Translations under genes and position numbers: made by a program | The notes under the pieces: generated by a model | The model's database searches: none | What the model was told of the DNA's origin: nothing | What the model saw: only the letters and a program-made list of their open reading frames with translations | Shown here: in pieces, positions 32,374-42,466 of the stretch | Layout of the letters: each line of letters opens with the position of its first letter | Numbering within the stretch: position 1 is the stretch's first letter | Assembly (NCBI GenBank): GCA_010093685.1 | Contig: MU006225.1 | Span: 564,507 to 628,506 of the forward strand | Length of the DNA stretch: 64,000 bases | Direction: 5' to 3' | Source: Ophiobolus disseminans | Lineage: Eukaryota; Ascomycota; Dothideomycetes; Pleosporales; Phaeosphaeriaceae

Positions 32374-32772
32374 CTTGAAAATGTTTTGAGCAGCTGTTGA
32401 TCCATTGTGACGGTACCTCTGACTTTATCGTTCCTTGTTGAGGCGGTGACAAGCATTCCCGGAAACATGGGACGTGACGGAAGAATTGTGTCCGAAGCTA
32501 AGGCCGGGGTATCTGAAGCCTAAAATGACGCCGCGACATCGTGGCTATGATGCGGGGTATCGTGGAGTACTGGGGTACGTTCAGGGATGCGGAAAATCGG
32601 GGGTTGGCGCGCTAGCTAGGAACGTTGAAGACGAGCCGTGGAAGGGTGACCCCGGTCTGGTATTGTTAACCGAGCTCTGTGTATCAATTTGAAAGCTACT
32701 TTTCTCAAAAGTAAATGTTGGGTATCATAGTTTTACACAGGAGTAGTGACGAGGTTATTGTCATACACTTCT
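32374..32772. other. Intergenic, 399 bp
   Basis: Contains the esterase promoter and the AIM25 3' UTR. No gene found. Confidence 0.5.
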
Positions 32773-34407
32773 TCAGAACCAGTCGCTCCAGTCGGAATCG
32801 CCTCCCCCGCCGCCAGCATCGCCTCCTCCCTGCGAGCCCCAAGGATCCTGTTCTTGGTTACCATCTTGCGCCCACGGGTCTCTCGTCCGGCCCCAAACGT
32901 CGTCCCCTCCTGAAGGGCCGGGCTGTTGCCCAGGATTGTCGAGATACGGATCCGAATTCCCGGCCTGTGGACTCTGGTCGTCTACTTGCTGTTGTTGGCT
33001 TGCTTCTCTCCCTCCCTGCATAGCTTCATAGCCAGCCATCGTTCCAGCACCTACAGCAACGCCTTCACCCGAGCCGAGCCCTCGTGCTGCAGCGCCGGCT
33101 TCGCTTGCAATGCCGCTTTCACCAGCTGCACCAACCGCTCCAGCTCCAGCGGCACCTCCGGCAGCTTCACCGCCACCCCACCATGGCATCCACATTGGCC
33201 ACATACTGCCAACTCCAGTGCCACTATGACGACTGAAGTAGTCGAAGTCGATGCTGACAGCAGTTGCAAGCATGACTGCGCGCTGATCGAGTGTCATGCC
33301 GGATACAAGCTCTGACTCTGTGGTGCCGGCAGAGTCCATGCGAAGGGCGTAGACACCTGTATCTGTGAAGATCTCCCTGGCAAACCCACCGAAGTTCCTG
33401 TTCACGGATCCAATGAGGCGACTATCCTCTGATTTGAGACTAAAATCCCATGACATGAAGGGCTCATCCACGCGTGCAAACTGCAGCATGCCAACTTCTC
33501 TTGTATCGCCTTCTACCCCCGCCACAGCTTTGGAGCTAGATAGTGGCAGGTTGCCAGAAGAGATTTGTGGAGTATTCGGTGCAGCCGGGTTATCTTCGAG
33601 ACTCCGTGCAAGGAACATGTTGTACTTTCGACGGAGTGGTGCCCATTCTTGCTCTGCAGATCCTATGATCCTCATGTCGCGCAAAGATATGTTTGAGATA
33701 TTCGCGCTGGTCTGGTTGACGATGCTGCCTGCACTGGCGCCTTGTAGGCTACTGGAGCTCGTGTATGCGCTTCCTTCCTTGTCTACAGCATCGTAGACTC
33801 TGATCCTGCTGTTGATCCAGGAGAATGGTCGATGGAACCTCAACACTTCCGTCTCCTCCTTGTCGAAGACATGTGTTGTAAAGCTCCGATGCGTCTTGAA
33901 CATTTGCCTGGCTACAGCATTTCCTATGCCATGTTCTTGTTCTGCTAGGTACCCGATGTGGTTGCCGTGAGGATCCATGATGACATATCGATTTGCCTGC
34001 TCGAAGCCCATGAGAACATTCATCATCTCAAGCTGGCGCTGGATGATGAGGGTCGAGTTGTCCAGTAGACGCATCACTGGGTGTGTCTCTTTCAAGACAC
34101 CACGAGGATCCTCGGGTATATAAACAGGTGTTATAAGATTGTTCTCGCCGTCGGGTGTGGTTGCGAGCGCGTTCGACACAGCATCGACTTTGGAGGGTTC
34201 GGCGGGGGCATCTTTGGGCGCTTCGTTGGATTCGTTCGATGGTGACTGGCCGACTGGTGGCTTCGTAGAGTAGGCCGGTGCTCTTCGCTGTGATGTGTAT
34301 TTCGGTAGGCGACCCCAAGGGCGTGGTGGTGATGGTGTGCCACGAGTTGCAAATCCTCTGAGACACTGTCGCGGTAGTCGCATCGACCACCTCGCTGTCG
34401 GTAGCAT
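32773..34407 (-). CDS. AIM25: AIM25-type mitochondrial phospholipid scramblase
   Basis: A single exon of 544 residues. The N-terminus is basic and Ser/Arg-rich (MLPTARWSMRLPRQCLRGFATRG), as in a mitochondrial presequence. The scramblase core is clear: NSTLIIQRQLEMMNVLMGFEQANRYVIMDPHGNHIGYLAEQE, HVFDKEETEVLRFHRPFSWINSRIRVYD, VGSMW and GSVNRNFGGFAREIFTDTGVYALRMD. The C-terminal 130 residues are Gly/Ala/Gln-rich and end DSDWSDWF, longer than in yeast Aim25. The family moves phospholipids between bilayer leaflets; fungal Aim25 is mitochondrial and linked to organelle inheritance. The start is supported by the presequence. Confidence 0.93.
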   Translation of the reverse strand: MLPTARWSMRLPRQCLRGFATRGTPSPPRPWGRLPKYTSQRRAPAYSTKPPVGQSPSNESNEAPKDAPAEPSKVDAVSNALATTPDGENNLITPVYIPEDPRGVLKETHPVMRLLDNSTLIIQRQLEMMNVLMGFEQANRYVIMDPHGNHIGYLAEQEHGIGNAVARQMFKTHRSFTTHVFDKEETEVLRFHRPFSWINSRIRVYDAVDKEGSAYTSSSSLQGASAGSIVNQTSANISNISLRDMRIIGSAEQEWAPLRRKYNMFLARSLEDNPAAPNTPQISSGNLPLSSSKAVAGVEGDTREVGMLQFARVDEPFMSWDFSLKSEDSRLIGSVNRNFGGFAREIFTDTGVYALRMDSAGTTESELVSGMTLDQRAVMLATAVSIDFDYFSRHSGTGVGSMWPMWMPWWGGGEAAGGAAGAGAVGAAGESGIASEAGAAARGLGSGEGVAVGAGTMAGYEAMQGGREASQQQQVDDQSPQAGNSDPYLDNPGQQPGPSGGDDVWGRTRDPWAQDGNQEQDPWGSQGGGDAGGGGGDSDWSDWF

Positions 34408-35099
34408 TCTGGATACGTTTACTGTCTATGCTAGTGAGAGGGTCTGTAAGTAATTCTCAATAGAAGACTGATCAATTCGTTGCAGTGTTTCGCCCTTGCG
34501 TGGCGTCGGGGTGTGGAACCTGGACTCTACTTTTTCGGACGAAGCTCACCGTGAGCTTGGAATGATTACGTCACTCACAGGCCCCAAGTTCGTGGACCGA
34601 TTTCCATATACGATTGAACATAATCATACCGTTAGACTTCACCATTCACCTCATGTTACGATTATGCTTGTGCAGGATTTGATGCTCGGAGGTGCGAGAG
34701 GCCCGGACCTCAGGTGCTGCGCCAATGAGACGCAATTGAGGTCGGCCTTGGCGTGCCGACAAAACTTCTGGAGCTATGACTCTCCGCAGCTTTTTCAACC
34801 TTACTCGCAACAATCGAGACACTCACTTCTCCATGCACGCAGCAACCCAACAACGTGTAGATAGCCGGGTAAGTCCATTAATTTTGTTTCGCACTCACTT
34901 CATGATGACAAAATCTCTCATATCGGACCACTGCGACGTAGCATTCACTTGTCTGCGTTATTGTGGCCCATGCTGCATCCGTTACTTATAGACTACAACG
35001 GTATCTGATCGAAGACCCGACTCTACACTCAAGCTATTCGAAAAACATAGCGAGCTCCTCTGACATTGTTGCAGATTCACCAGAAACCGGACCAGCAAG
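34408..35099. promoter_or_regulatory. Divergent region between AIM25 and SEN2
   Basis: 692 bp between opposing start codons, expected to hold both promoters. It contains no recognised RNA gene or convincing ORF. Confidence 0.5.
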
Positions 35100-36521
35100 A
35101 TGGTGGTTGATCTCGAAGCTCAGACGCCCGCTCAGGCCGCACAACCCAATGGTGTCTCAACACAACCTGAAGAGAAACCGGCAAATCAGGCACCAAGGAA
35201 ACCAAGACCAAGGAGACCCAATTTCAATGAAATACATGCCAAGCCTATACCATTGAACGTCTATCCTCTTCCAGCCTTCATCCCGCACAACCCCATCTCT
35301 ATTGTGCGCATCGCCATATCATTGCTTTCCCACTCCCTCTTCCCTCCAAAGTCACATACCGTGGTGCACAGAGCATACTTCTCGCCAGAGACTCAGTCCA
35401 TACATGTCACAGACCCTGCTTCCGTTCGCGCGTTGTGGGAGCAGGGCTTCTGGGGCAAAGGCTCCCTAAGTCGAAGCGAACCGCAATGGCTGGTTGGGGA
35501 GAAGAAGCGGCGAGGTGTCACAGAGAGCAAGACGAGCGCTGAGGTGACGCAAAACCGAAGAGAGGAGAGGAAGCAGTTCAAGCTTGAAAGAGCTAGGGCG
35601 CAAAGAGAAGCGATTGAGCAGCAGCTGAGACAGGAAGGGAAGCTGGAAGCAGATGGTAGCATTGAAGAGCTAGTTGAGGATGGAGAGGTTGCTGAGAGCC
35701 CACGAGGAACGCTATATACACCAAGTGCAGGTGATGAGCTCACGCTGAACGGCGACTCGATTGCTTCTGAGATCAGCAAAAGCCTTGCAAAGAATCCACC
35801 TACTTGGGGTGAGGACGATGCCGCACCTGAAGAGGATGTCGAGATAGTGGACCAGGAACACATGCAACTCACACCGGAGGAGGCTTTTTACCTCACCTAC
35901 ACTCTGGGTGCCCTCTCCGTTGTCTCCGACTCCGAGAACACTGGTGAGCCATGTCCAACCTGGTACCTGCTCCGTCTTTATGCCGCACACGCAAGCTTCC
36001 CAGTTCCTGAGACAGTAACGCAGCAGCTGCGCAACGCCCTGCAACTACGCGAGCACGGCAGCGACAACTCTGCATTGGCAAGTAGTATTCCATCGATCCA
36101 GCCAGATAACCAATTCATCCTCCGCTACATCGTATACCACCACTTCCGCAGCCTCGGCTGGGTCGTGCGTCCGGGCATCAAATTCGCAGTCGACTACCTC
36201 CTCTACATGCGCGGACCAGCCTTTCATCACGCTGAGTTCGCAATCATGATCATTCCATCATACTCGGATGCATCCTGGAGCTCGGCACCAGAGCACGAGT
36301 CGCGGAAGAGTGAGTTAGCAAAGAAGGACTGGTGGTGGCTGCACCGCGTGAACAGGGTCCAGTCAGCTGTCTTCAAGACGCTAGTGCTCGTCTACGTTGA
36401 GGTACCGCCACCGTGGGACGGGCAGGATGAATGGAAAGTAGACATTGGCAACGTGCTGAAGAAGTACACTGTCCGGGAGGTTGTAGTTCGGAGGTGGAGT
36501 CCGAACAGAAATAGGGATTAG
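35100..36521 (+). CDS. SEN2: tRNA-splicing endonuclease catalytic subunit Sen2
   Basis: A single exon of 473 residues. A disordered basic N-terminus precedes PLNVYPLPAFIPHNPISIVRIA, then a charged linker (EERKQFKLERARAQREAIEQQ). The catalytic C-terminal nuclease domain begins near LTPEEAFYLTYTLGALSV. It contains GWVVRPGIKFAVDYLLYMRGPAFHHAEF with the catalytic Tyr and His, and the catalytic Lys in VFKTLVLVYVEV. Sen2 cleaves the 5' splice site of intron-containing pre-tRNAs in the Sen2/15/34/54 complex. It is divergent from AIM25. Confidence 0.95.
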   Translation: MVVDLEAQTPAQAAQPNGVSTQPEEKPANQAPRKPRPRRPNFNEIHAKPIPLNVYPLPAFIPHNPISIVRIAISLLSHSLFPPKSHTVVHRAYFSPETQSIHVTDPASVRALWEQGFWGKGSLSRSEPQWLVGEKKRRGVTESKTSAEVTQNRREERKQFKLERARAQREAIEQQLRQEGKLEADGSIEELVEDGEVAESPRGTLYTPSAGDELTLNGDSIASEISKSLAKNPPTWGEDDAAPEEDVEIVDQEHMQLTPEEAFYLTYTLGALSVVSDSENTGEPCPTWYLLRLYAAHASFPVPETVTQQLRNALQLREHGSDNSALASSIPSIQPDNQFILRYIVYHHFRSLGWVVRPGIKFAVDYLLYMRGPAFHHAEFAIMIIPSYSDASWSSAPEHESRKSELAKKDWWWLHRVNRVQSAVFKTLVLVYVEVPPPWDGQDEWKVDIGNVLKKYTVREVVVRRWSPNRNRD

Positions 36522-36605
36522 ATTCAGACTCATAAGTAAACCATAATTTGTCAAAATGCGGACTACACAACTCATCACATCCCCATGCCCACCAACTTCA
36601 AAACA

Positions 36606-37082
36606 TCACAACCTCAAAATCCACTCCTCCTTAAGCCTCACCTCGACCTCCAAAGGGCACCCAAAATCTTCTTCCAACCTCCTCAATTTCGCCAGCAGCG
36701 CCGTGAAGCTCCGGCTCCGGCGCCCCGGCATCGCGAATGACAGGCGGTTCAGCCGCAGCGGCAAGTAGCGCGTTTCTTCAAAGATCGAGTGGCATGTTGT
36801 GAGCAGGCCAGCGCCTATGGCGGAGACGTCGAAGCGCCTTGTTGAGGCGTCGGAGGTGAGGATGTGTGTCGGGGTGGTTAGGGAGTAGGCCCAAATGTAG
36901 TTGCAGAGTTCGGCGTGAAGTGCGAGGAGGGACAGTTTGCTTTGGAAGTAGCTGATTTTCTGAGATGATGGTTTGGAGTCTGTGGTTCTCTTGTGCTTGG
37001 CGGTGTGTGAGATGGGGTGTGCGTTTATCTGGTGGTTTCGAGGGGTTGGTTGGGGCAGCGTTTTAGCGCGGCTGGAGCTCAT
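36606..37082 (-). CDS. 2EXR/F-box-like small protein
   Basis: A single exon of 158 residues. A basic N-terminus leads to SLLALHAELCNYIWAYSLT, a variant of the LPxELRNxIY start, followed by GAGLLTTCHSIFEETRYLPLRLNRLSF, the usual LLxTCRxIYxEaxxLLY segment of the 2EXR family. The rest (ALLAKLRRLEEDFGCPLEVEVRLKEEW) is predicted helical. It is a distant relative of the loci at 17794, 47595 and 48681. Function is unknown. The stop lies 84 bp from the convergent SEN2 stop. Confidence 0.75.
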   Translation of the reverse strand: MSSSRAKTLPQPTPRNHQINAHPISHTAKHKRTTDSKPSSQKISYFQSKLSLLALHAELCNYIWAYSLTTPTHILTSDASTRRFDVSAIGAGLLTTCHSIFEETRYLPLRLNRLSFAMPGRRSRSFTALLAKLRRLEEDFGCPLEVEVRLKEEWILRL

Positions 37083-37269
37083 GCAATGTTGTGTAAATGT
37101 GTGGCTGAGGGGTCGGTTGTTGATGTTATTTATTTGTTGACATTCCTTTGGCTGGTGGGATATCTCGCTCCCGTAGATATTGTAGAGTGATTAAGTAGTC
37201 GATAGATTATTCATTGCTGTCTTAGATCATGCTCACGAAGTTGATATGGTTCACGTTGGTCTGTTGGTT

Positions 37270-37718
37270 TCACAACGTGATTGCACTCTTTTGACCTGGC
37301 AAGGTACTCTCTTCGAACTCAATCTTAGTGATGTGCTGGCCTGGGACGACGACGAGGCCGACGTAGCGGCTGTTCCAGGGTACAGATGCTGAGGGATTGC
37401 CTGATTCCTCAATAGCTTTGCGGATGATTTCGGCTGCTGGTGCTCGGTATTCGTGTGCTAGAGCAAGGATGATGTTGCGGTCCTGTAGCCGTCAACACAA
37501 GCACTAAGGTAAGTGAAGTGAAATGTAAGACCGCTTTCACTTACCTTGTCCGTGCACTTCATCTGGCCCCCAAATATCCTGCCGTCCGAAGCATGCACGC
37601 GCAGGTTCTTGCCAATAAACTGTGAGAGCCAGAAGGTAGCCTCGTCGTTATGCATCTTGGTGTCCTTTTTGGCCCAGGAAAACCAGCTGCGGCGGTTTAG
37701 TCTGTGAGAAGAAGCCAT
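37270..37718 (-). CDS. NAA38: LSM-domain protein, NatC auxiliary subunit Naa38-like
   Basis: Two exons (37718..37545, 37482..37270) give 128 residues. The LSM fold reads FIGKNLRVHASDGRIFGGQMKCTDK (Sm1) then, over a phase-0 intron, DRNIILALAHEYR and SRYVGLVVVPGQHITKIEFEE (Sm2). The arrangement IGKxLRVxxSDGRxFxGxxxCTDKxxNIIL..RYVGxVxxPGxHIxKIE matches Naa38/LSMD1 better than canonical Sm or Lsm1-8 proteins. Naa38 assists the NatC N-terminal acetyltransferase (Naa30, Naa35) at ribosomes. The 30 or so N-terminal residues (SSHRLNRRSWFSWAKK) are atypical and may include a missed intron. Confidence 0.8.
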
Positions 37719-37953
37719 GACTGCCCAGCTAGCGAGGCAAGGGCACGTTGTGGCTGTGTACTTCTCGAATTGGTGCTGAACAGTGCGGTGGCTTGAGGTA
37801 TTTATGCTTGGCGTGTTTGCCGCATTTGCGCTTTGACCTTTTGATGTCGGACCTCCGAGCTCCACCATTCGACGCTGCGAATACAGTCAAACACACCTCA
37901 CATGATGCATTCAATACGGCGGAGCTGTCAGTCGGCACTGAAAAGCCCGAGCA

Positions 37954-39192
37954 ATGTCTGCGCATATGCCAATGGCTCTAGGCGCGCATTCTCGAGGACA
38001 AGCGCGCACTCAAGAGGTACTTCACCGTCCACCAGCTGCCGGCTCACATTCTGATATAGAGACAGGGACTCTACCCGTCTTCCTCTCGCCCTCGTCTCCC
38101 GAACTCTCCGCTCTGCTCTCCACCTTGAACTCCAAAATCCTGCTCCCATACCACCTCACCCCAGAGCAACAAAAGCTTGTCTACAGCCTCAAAAACAAGG
38201 CCAAACTCGAAGCCGAGCCCGTAGAAATCACTCTCGGGGAAGTCACCCTCCCGCTCGAGCACATCAATCAGAACCACAAGCCACGCTTCTCTCAAACCTT
38301 TTGGGACATTGTCAAGAAGAGCGAAACCACGGACGACTATGAAAATATCGTGCGCATGCTCGAAGGCTTCGTGAATGCAGGCATCAAGGTCAAGCCTGGA
38401 TGGCAAGAGAAGGTAATCAGGACGCTAAGTCGCACCGGCAACCACCATCTACTCTTGAAGGCCTTGCAGCGCCCGAAAGCGACGGGATTGCGCATGTCCG
38501 AGCCCAGGGTGCTGGAGCACGTTCTGCGTGCCGTGCACGACAAGGCCGCGCTGTCCAAGTGGAATAAAGAAGAGACTGCCAAGGCACTGCGACTAGGGAA
38601 ACAAGTCGCGGAGCTGCTGGAAGACGAGGAGCATTGTGGCGGCCAGGCGAGGGGCGAGTTGGTGTCGGCGCACGACTTCAGAGGGAAGCCCATTGTTGTG
38701 GCGCTGCCGACAGAACTAGCCGCTGTGCTTGCGGACCGGCATGGTGGGGATGTCGACGAAGTCAAGACCTTTGCGGGGCGCCTGATGGCGGCGCTGAAGC
38801 AAGATGACTACGATGTGAGCCCTCTTCCTCTGTTCCAGCCCCGTCCCCTCTCCCTAACTCAGATACAGACAACACTCGACACCATCGCCGAACACTCCAC
38901 CCGCACGGGCGACGACTTCAAGAATGGGGCCATGCAGCTCTACCACGTCTTCAACAGCATCAACGAACTCATGCCCCTCGTAATAGTCTGGAATGCCCTC
39001 AGGACATCGAGAAAAGTGCTGGGGGCCGATATGCCTAGCGCAGACGAGGCACAGCGGCTAGAGACACGGTCCAAGGATGTGCTTGACCCGGGCTTGGATG
39101 CGGCAGAAAGGCTGCAAACCTCGATTCAAACGCAAAGTCAAGACTCTATAGTGACGGCGGCAAGGAATACTGTAGCGATGTGTGAGGCGTGA
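37954..39192 (+). CDS. Conserved ascomycete protein, possibly mitochondrial
   Basis: A single exon of 412 residues. The first 35 residues are rich in Arg, Ala and Ser without acidic residues until SDIETG, as in a mitochondrial presequence. The body is mainly helical: LTPEQQKLVYSLKNKAKL, FWDIVKKSETTDDYENIVRMLEGFVNAGIKVKPGWQEKVIRTL and LLLKALQRPKATGLRMSEPRVLEHVLRAV. I recognise no catalytic motif or named domain. The start is divergent from the NatC subunit gene with 235 bp between them. Translation is intact throughout. Confidence 0.75.
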   Translation: MSAHMPMALGAHSRGQARTQEVLHRPPAAGSHSDIETGTLPVFLSPSSPELSALLSTLNSKILLPYHLTPEQQKLVYSLKNKAKLEAEPVEITLGEVTLPLEHINQNHKPRFSQTFWDIVKKSETTDDYENIVRMLEGFVNAGIKVKPGWQEKVIRTLSRTGNHHLLLKALQRPKATGLRMSEPRVLEHVLRAVHDKAALSKWNKEETAKALRLGKQVAELLEDEEHCGGQARGELVSAHDFRGKPIVVALPTELAAVLADRHGGDVDEVKTFAGRLMAALKQDDYDVSPLPLFQPRPLSLTQIQTTLDTIAEHSTRTGDDFKNGAMQLYHVFNSINELMPLVIVWNALRTSRKVLGADMPSADEAQRLETRSKDVLDPGLDAAERLQTSIQTQSQDSIVTAARNTVAMCEA

Positions 39193-40346
39193 GGGGCTTG
39201 TGGGTGTGTACATAACTTGTACAATATGTTTACGTAGAACAGATATTGCTACGAAGGCTAGTGGGCAGTCATGAAATGTTGCAGCGCAGCCTGGATCGTC
39301 TCGGGGTGAGATAGGTATGCGGTGAGTACAACACAAGCATGTATACCTCCCCGCTGCTATATTTATTGCATGTCTCTCATGCTTCGTTAAGCTTACACAA
39401 GCCCGAGATTTAGCCCATAAGCACGGGGCGAATTGGGAATTGATACTCAGCCTCGCATGGATACGCCGAACAAATGAGCTTGAACGCATGATCTGATACA
39501 ATGCGTCTTTGTATCCATAGCACCAACTATCGAATGCCAGCTGCTCATGTAGGGATCTGTTAGTGCTTTTTCAGCGCAAACATGGTATTATCGCATCGAC
39601 CTTTTAGAAGCTCACATAATGACAGGCTTTTATGGTTTTAGAGTTGTGATCGTGTTCTAAGAGTTCTTCAAGTACAGTATTTCGCGCGTCTTCTCACCGC
39701 GTCTTCGTCGCACTGTTTCGACCTAACTCGTCTCCCAAAGCATGTCGTTGTTCTCAGGTCTTCCGGAAACCATATCTCGACGACTTCAAACTTTTTTCCT
39801 CTCCATCTAACGAAGCTCGATCTTTTTTAGAGTCATATGTAGAGATTTGATGATAGAAGGAAAAAGAGGCGGGAGTAGACGTATTTATATCCTTCCTCCA
39901 CTGACTAATAATAACTAGGACTGCGAAACTTTTCGCTGGCGTAGACATGTGCTTGCTACTTGCTCGTTTTTGAAACGTGTATAGTCTTACAAGATCTCCC
40001 ACAAGCGCGAGCACGATTCATATACTAGCGGCATGTGAAATGTGTTCAGTACTCAGACCCAACGTCATCGCAGCAGGTGGTGCAAGAACTAGTGTCTTGA
40101 TACCTGACATTTACCACGAATCCTGTCTACCCTCAAAAGAAAATCTGAGATTTAATAAAATCTTAAAAGTGTTGTGAGGATAGACAGGTTATTGTAAACT
40201 AACAAAAAGGAAGTAACAGCAATTAGTGAGCACAATAAGGTGACGAAGTCACGATGAGCCACCTCAACAGCTGTGCTGTGTCAGCTTCAACATTCCCGCG
40301 CTCAACTGCCAGACAGCGATCTCCAGTTCGAAAAGAAATTCAAAAA
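39193..40346. other. Gene-poor, AT-richer interval
   Basis: 1.15 kb left of the 5S gene. It lacks any open frame with recognisable similarity and is richer in A/T than its flanks. No terminal repeats or transposase remnants were seen. Confidence 0.45.
40342..40346 (-). terminator. Pol III T-run terminator of 5S rRNA
   Basis: The minus strand reads GTATGTTTTTG at the 3' end of the 5S gene; the run of five T fits RNA polymerase III termination. Confidence 0.7.
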
Positions 40347-40464
40347 CATACAACAGCGGGTATTCGCCAGTGGTCACCCACCTGACTACTAATCCACCGG
40401 TATCCTGCTTGATTATAGCAGAGCAGACGGGATGCAATATTCTCAAGATCCTATGGTCGTATGT
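40347..40464 (-). rRNA. rrf: 5S ribosomal RNA gene (divergent isotype)
   Basis: The minus strand starts ACATACGACCATAGGATCTT, contains TCCCGTCTGCTC, GGATTAGTAGTCAGGTGGG and TGACCACTGGCGAATACC, and ends GCTGTTGTATG, the standard 5S frame of filamentous ascomycetes (about 118-120 nt). Helix I pairs 8 of 8 (CATACGAC with GTTGTATG). The middle differs strongly from the common sequence, but helix II still pairs ATCTTG with CAGGAT (six pairs, one G-U). Helix III keeps GCA/TGC. The TFIIIA/C-box region GGTGGGTGACCA is intact. Dispersed single 5S genes with divergent isotypes are known in Neurospora and relatives. It could also be a young pseudogene. Confidence 0.85.
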
Positions 40465-40780
40465 GAAAGATGTGCCGTAAATTATAGTATATACCCGCAA
40501 CGTTTGAGTGCAACTCCAACTGAGTCTCGTAACGCAGCCTGAATCGTGCCTGCAACAAGGACACGGAACAATAGAAGCGATGGGTCAACGTGAGTGTGCT
40601 GAACAAATTCTTGAAACCCTGTTAGATGGATAGCCTGATGTGTCGAACGTTGAGCAAAAGATGTGGAGTGAGAAAGATTATGTGAAGATTACGGCGATGG
40701 CACACAAACATCTTAACAACAAAGCCGTAGATACTAAACTAGCGAAATGTGGTCATTAAATCCTTATATCTGCGACATGC
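40465..40780. other. Intergenic, 5S gene to amidase 3' end
   Basis: 316 bp upstream of the 5S gene (minus strand) and downstream of the amidase stop. On the minus strand TATACTATAATTTACG (about 40473-40495) lies 10-30 bp before the 5S start and is a possible TATA-like upstream element. Confidence 0.4.
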
Positions 40781-42466
40781 CTACGGCAACTCGAGAACAT
40801 CCTTCATCAGCGCCAGTGCTCCAAACATCTCATTATCATGATACCTCCTCGCATTGATCTGCAAATCTATCGGCGCTCCCTCAAAGTTCGACTGCTCCCA
40901 CAGCTCCTTCACGTGCTGGCACTCCTTACTCAATGGCTTGTAATCTTCCGCATACTTCTCGCCCGCTTCGGCCTTGATCGGCGTTGGGAACACCACACCT
41001 GGATAGTCCACGAGGTTATACAAGGAAGTGTATGTCCAGTAGAACGCAGTGTCGTGCGCAGAAGCAGGTCCTACGAAAGCCGGCCCGATAACAACATCGA
41101 CGTCTTGTTCTGTCCAGCTGTCTGCGAATTTATGCCGGAACTGGTCGCGCTGAAAGCGCAGTTGATTGACGTCTTCTGCGCTCAGCATGCCGTGCGGTTC
41201 GGCGTCTGCCATGATCGAGTCAGTGAGCGAGAGCACCGGCTCGCCGCCTGCCTTGATGGCGTCTTTCATGACGGAGCCACCGTCAGGCCAGTACATGCGA
41301 CGTATTTTGGACCATGCTTCTGCGGCGTTGTAAGGTGTGAAGGGCTTGACCTCGAAGGCAGATGAATGAGCAGGGTCGGAGAGGCGTTGCTTCGCCCAAG
41401 CGATGGCGCGCTGGACTGGTGGCTGCGATATGATGAAGCCGTCGTGCTCGATGATGCCGATCTTCAATGGCTTCTTTGGGGTAGCTGTGTTGAGCCCGGT
41501 CCAGGGTATTGGGATCAGTTTCGGGTCGTGCAACCAAGGCTTCGCGTCGATAAGGAGCTTGGTGAAAAGCTCCATGTCTCTCATACTCCGGCACATTGGA
41601 CCCGTCGAGGCCAAAACGTTGAGCTCTGCTGAGAATGGGTGGCTTATGAAGTCCTTCATTGGGAGGATGCAGCTTGTTGCTTTGAAGCCGTAAATGCCGC
41701 AGAAAGCACTGGGGCAGCGAATGCTACCTCCAATGTCCGTTCCTACTCCCAAGACTGAGCCCTTCATCGCTACAAGCGCAGCCTCGCCACCAGACGATCC
41801 ACCGGCGCTCAGGTTGATGTTGAAAGGATTAAGAGTGCGGCCATAGTGTGAGGTGCTCTCCAGATGCATGATTGCTTGTGGCTGGTTCGTCTTGCAGTAG
41901 AATACTGCGCCCATGCTTCTCAGCATCGCAACCATATGGCTGTCTTCCTTATCGAGGACCGTGCTCACGATGCACCCTCCAGAAGAGTTGGTCCCGGCGA
42001 TAGGAATATGCTCCTTGATGCTGATGGGGACGCCATGTAGCGGACCTATTGTCTTTCCGGTTCTCTCAAGGTACTCGTCTAGTTCTTTTGCCTGTTTAAT
42101 GGCCTCATCCATGAACCATTGCGTCAAGCAACATGTTAATTGATGGGCAATGATTGCTCGCTTAGAGAATGCGGTTGCTACTTCAACGGCGGTGAGCGAT
42201 TTTGTTGCAATAGCCTCGCTAAGACCGACGGCATCATAGTGTTCAGTGATTCGAATCTCCTTCGATGTCAAGATACCGCAGCTAGCAGGGACCGTTGAGA
42301 CATCAAGGGGTGGGTTGTCAATGAGGGTTGCTTGTAGTCGAAGCTCGTCAGGAACCTTCCTTGCAAAAGCATCGAGAATGGCAGCGCGCTTCTTCTCATA
42401 CTCTAATGTGCCTTTCGGAAGGTCTTTCGGTCGGACGATTGCCAGCTCTGATGGTCCTCCGCCCAT
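40781..42466 (-). CDS. Amidase-signature family enzyme (acetamidase-like)
   Basis: A single exon of 561 residues. The amidase catalytic triad is visible: Lys in VPISIKEHIP, the cis-Ser and flanking loop in NLSAGGSSGGEAALVAMKGS, and the nucleophile Ser in GTDIGGSIRCPSAFCGIYGFK. Length and layout fit fungal general amidases and acetamidases (AmdS type), cytosolic enzymes that release ammonia from amides. The substrate cannot be told. It is the first of three neighbours (amidase, MFS transporter, Zn2Cys6 regulator) that could work together. The start at MGGGPSELAIVRPKDLPKG is assumed; a short upstream exon is possible but its splice sites were poor. Confidence 0.9.
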   Translation of the reverse strand: MGGGPSELAIVRPKDLPKGTLEYEKKRAAILDAFARKVPDELRLQATLIDNPPLDVSTVPASCGILTSKEIRITEHYDAVGLSEAIATKSLTAVEVATAFSKRAIIAHQLTCCLTQWFMDEAIKQAKELDEYLERTGKTIGPLHGVPISIKEHIPIAGTNSSGGCIVSTVLDKEDSHMVAMLRSMGAVFYCKTNQPQAIMHLESTSHYGRTLNPFNINLSAGGSSGGEAALVAMKGSVLGVGTDIGGSIRCPSAFCGIYGFKATSCILPMKDFISHPFSAELNVLASTGPMCRSMRDMELFTKLLIDAKPWLHDPKLIPIPWTGLNTATPKKPLKIGIIEHDGFIISQPPVQRAIAWAKQRLSDPAHSSAFEVKPFTPYNAAEAWSKIRRMYWPDGGSVMKDAIKAGGEPVLSLTDSIMADAEPHGMLSAEDVNQLRFQRDQFRHKFADSWTEQDVDVVIGPAFVGPASAHDTAFYWTYTSLYNLVDYPGVVFPTPIKAEAGEKYAEDYKPLSKECQHVKELWEQSNFEGAPIDLQINARRYHDNEMFGALALMKDVLELP

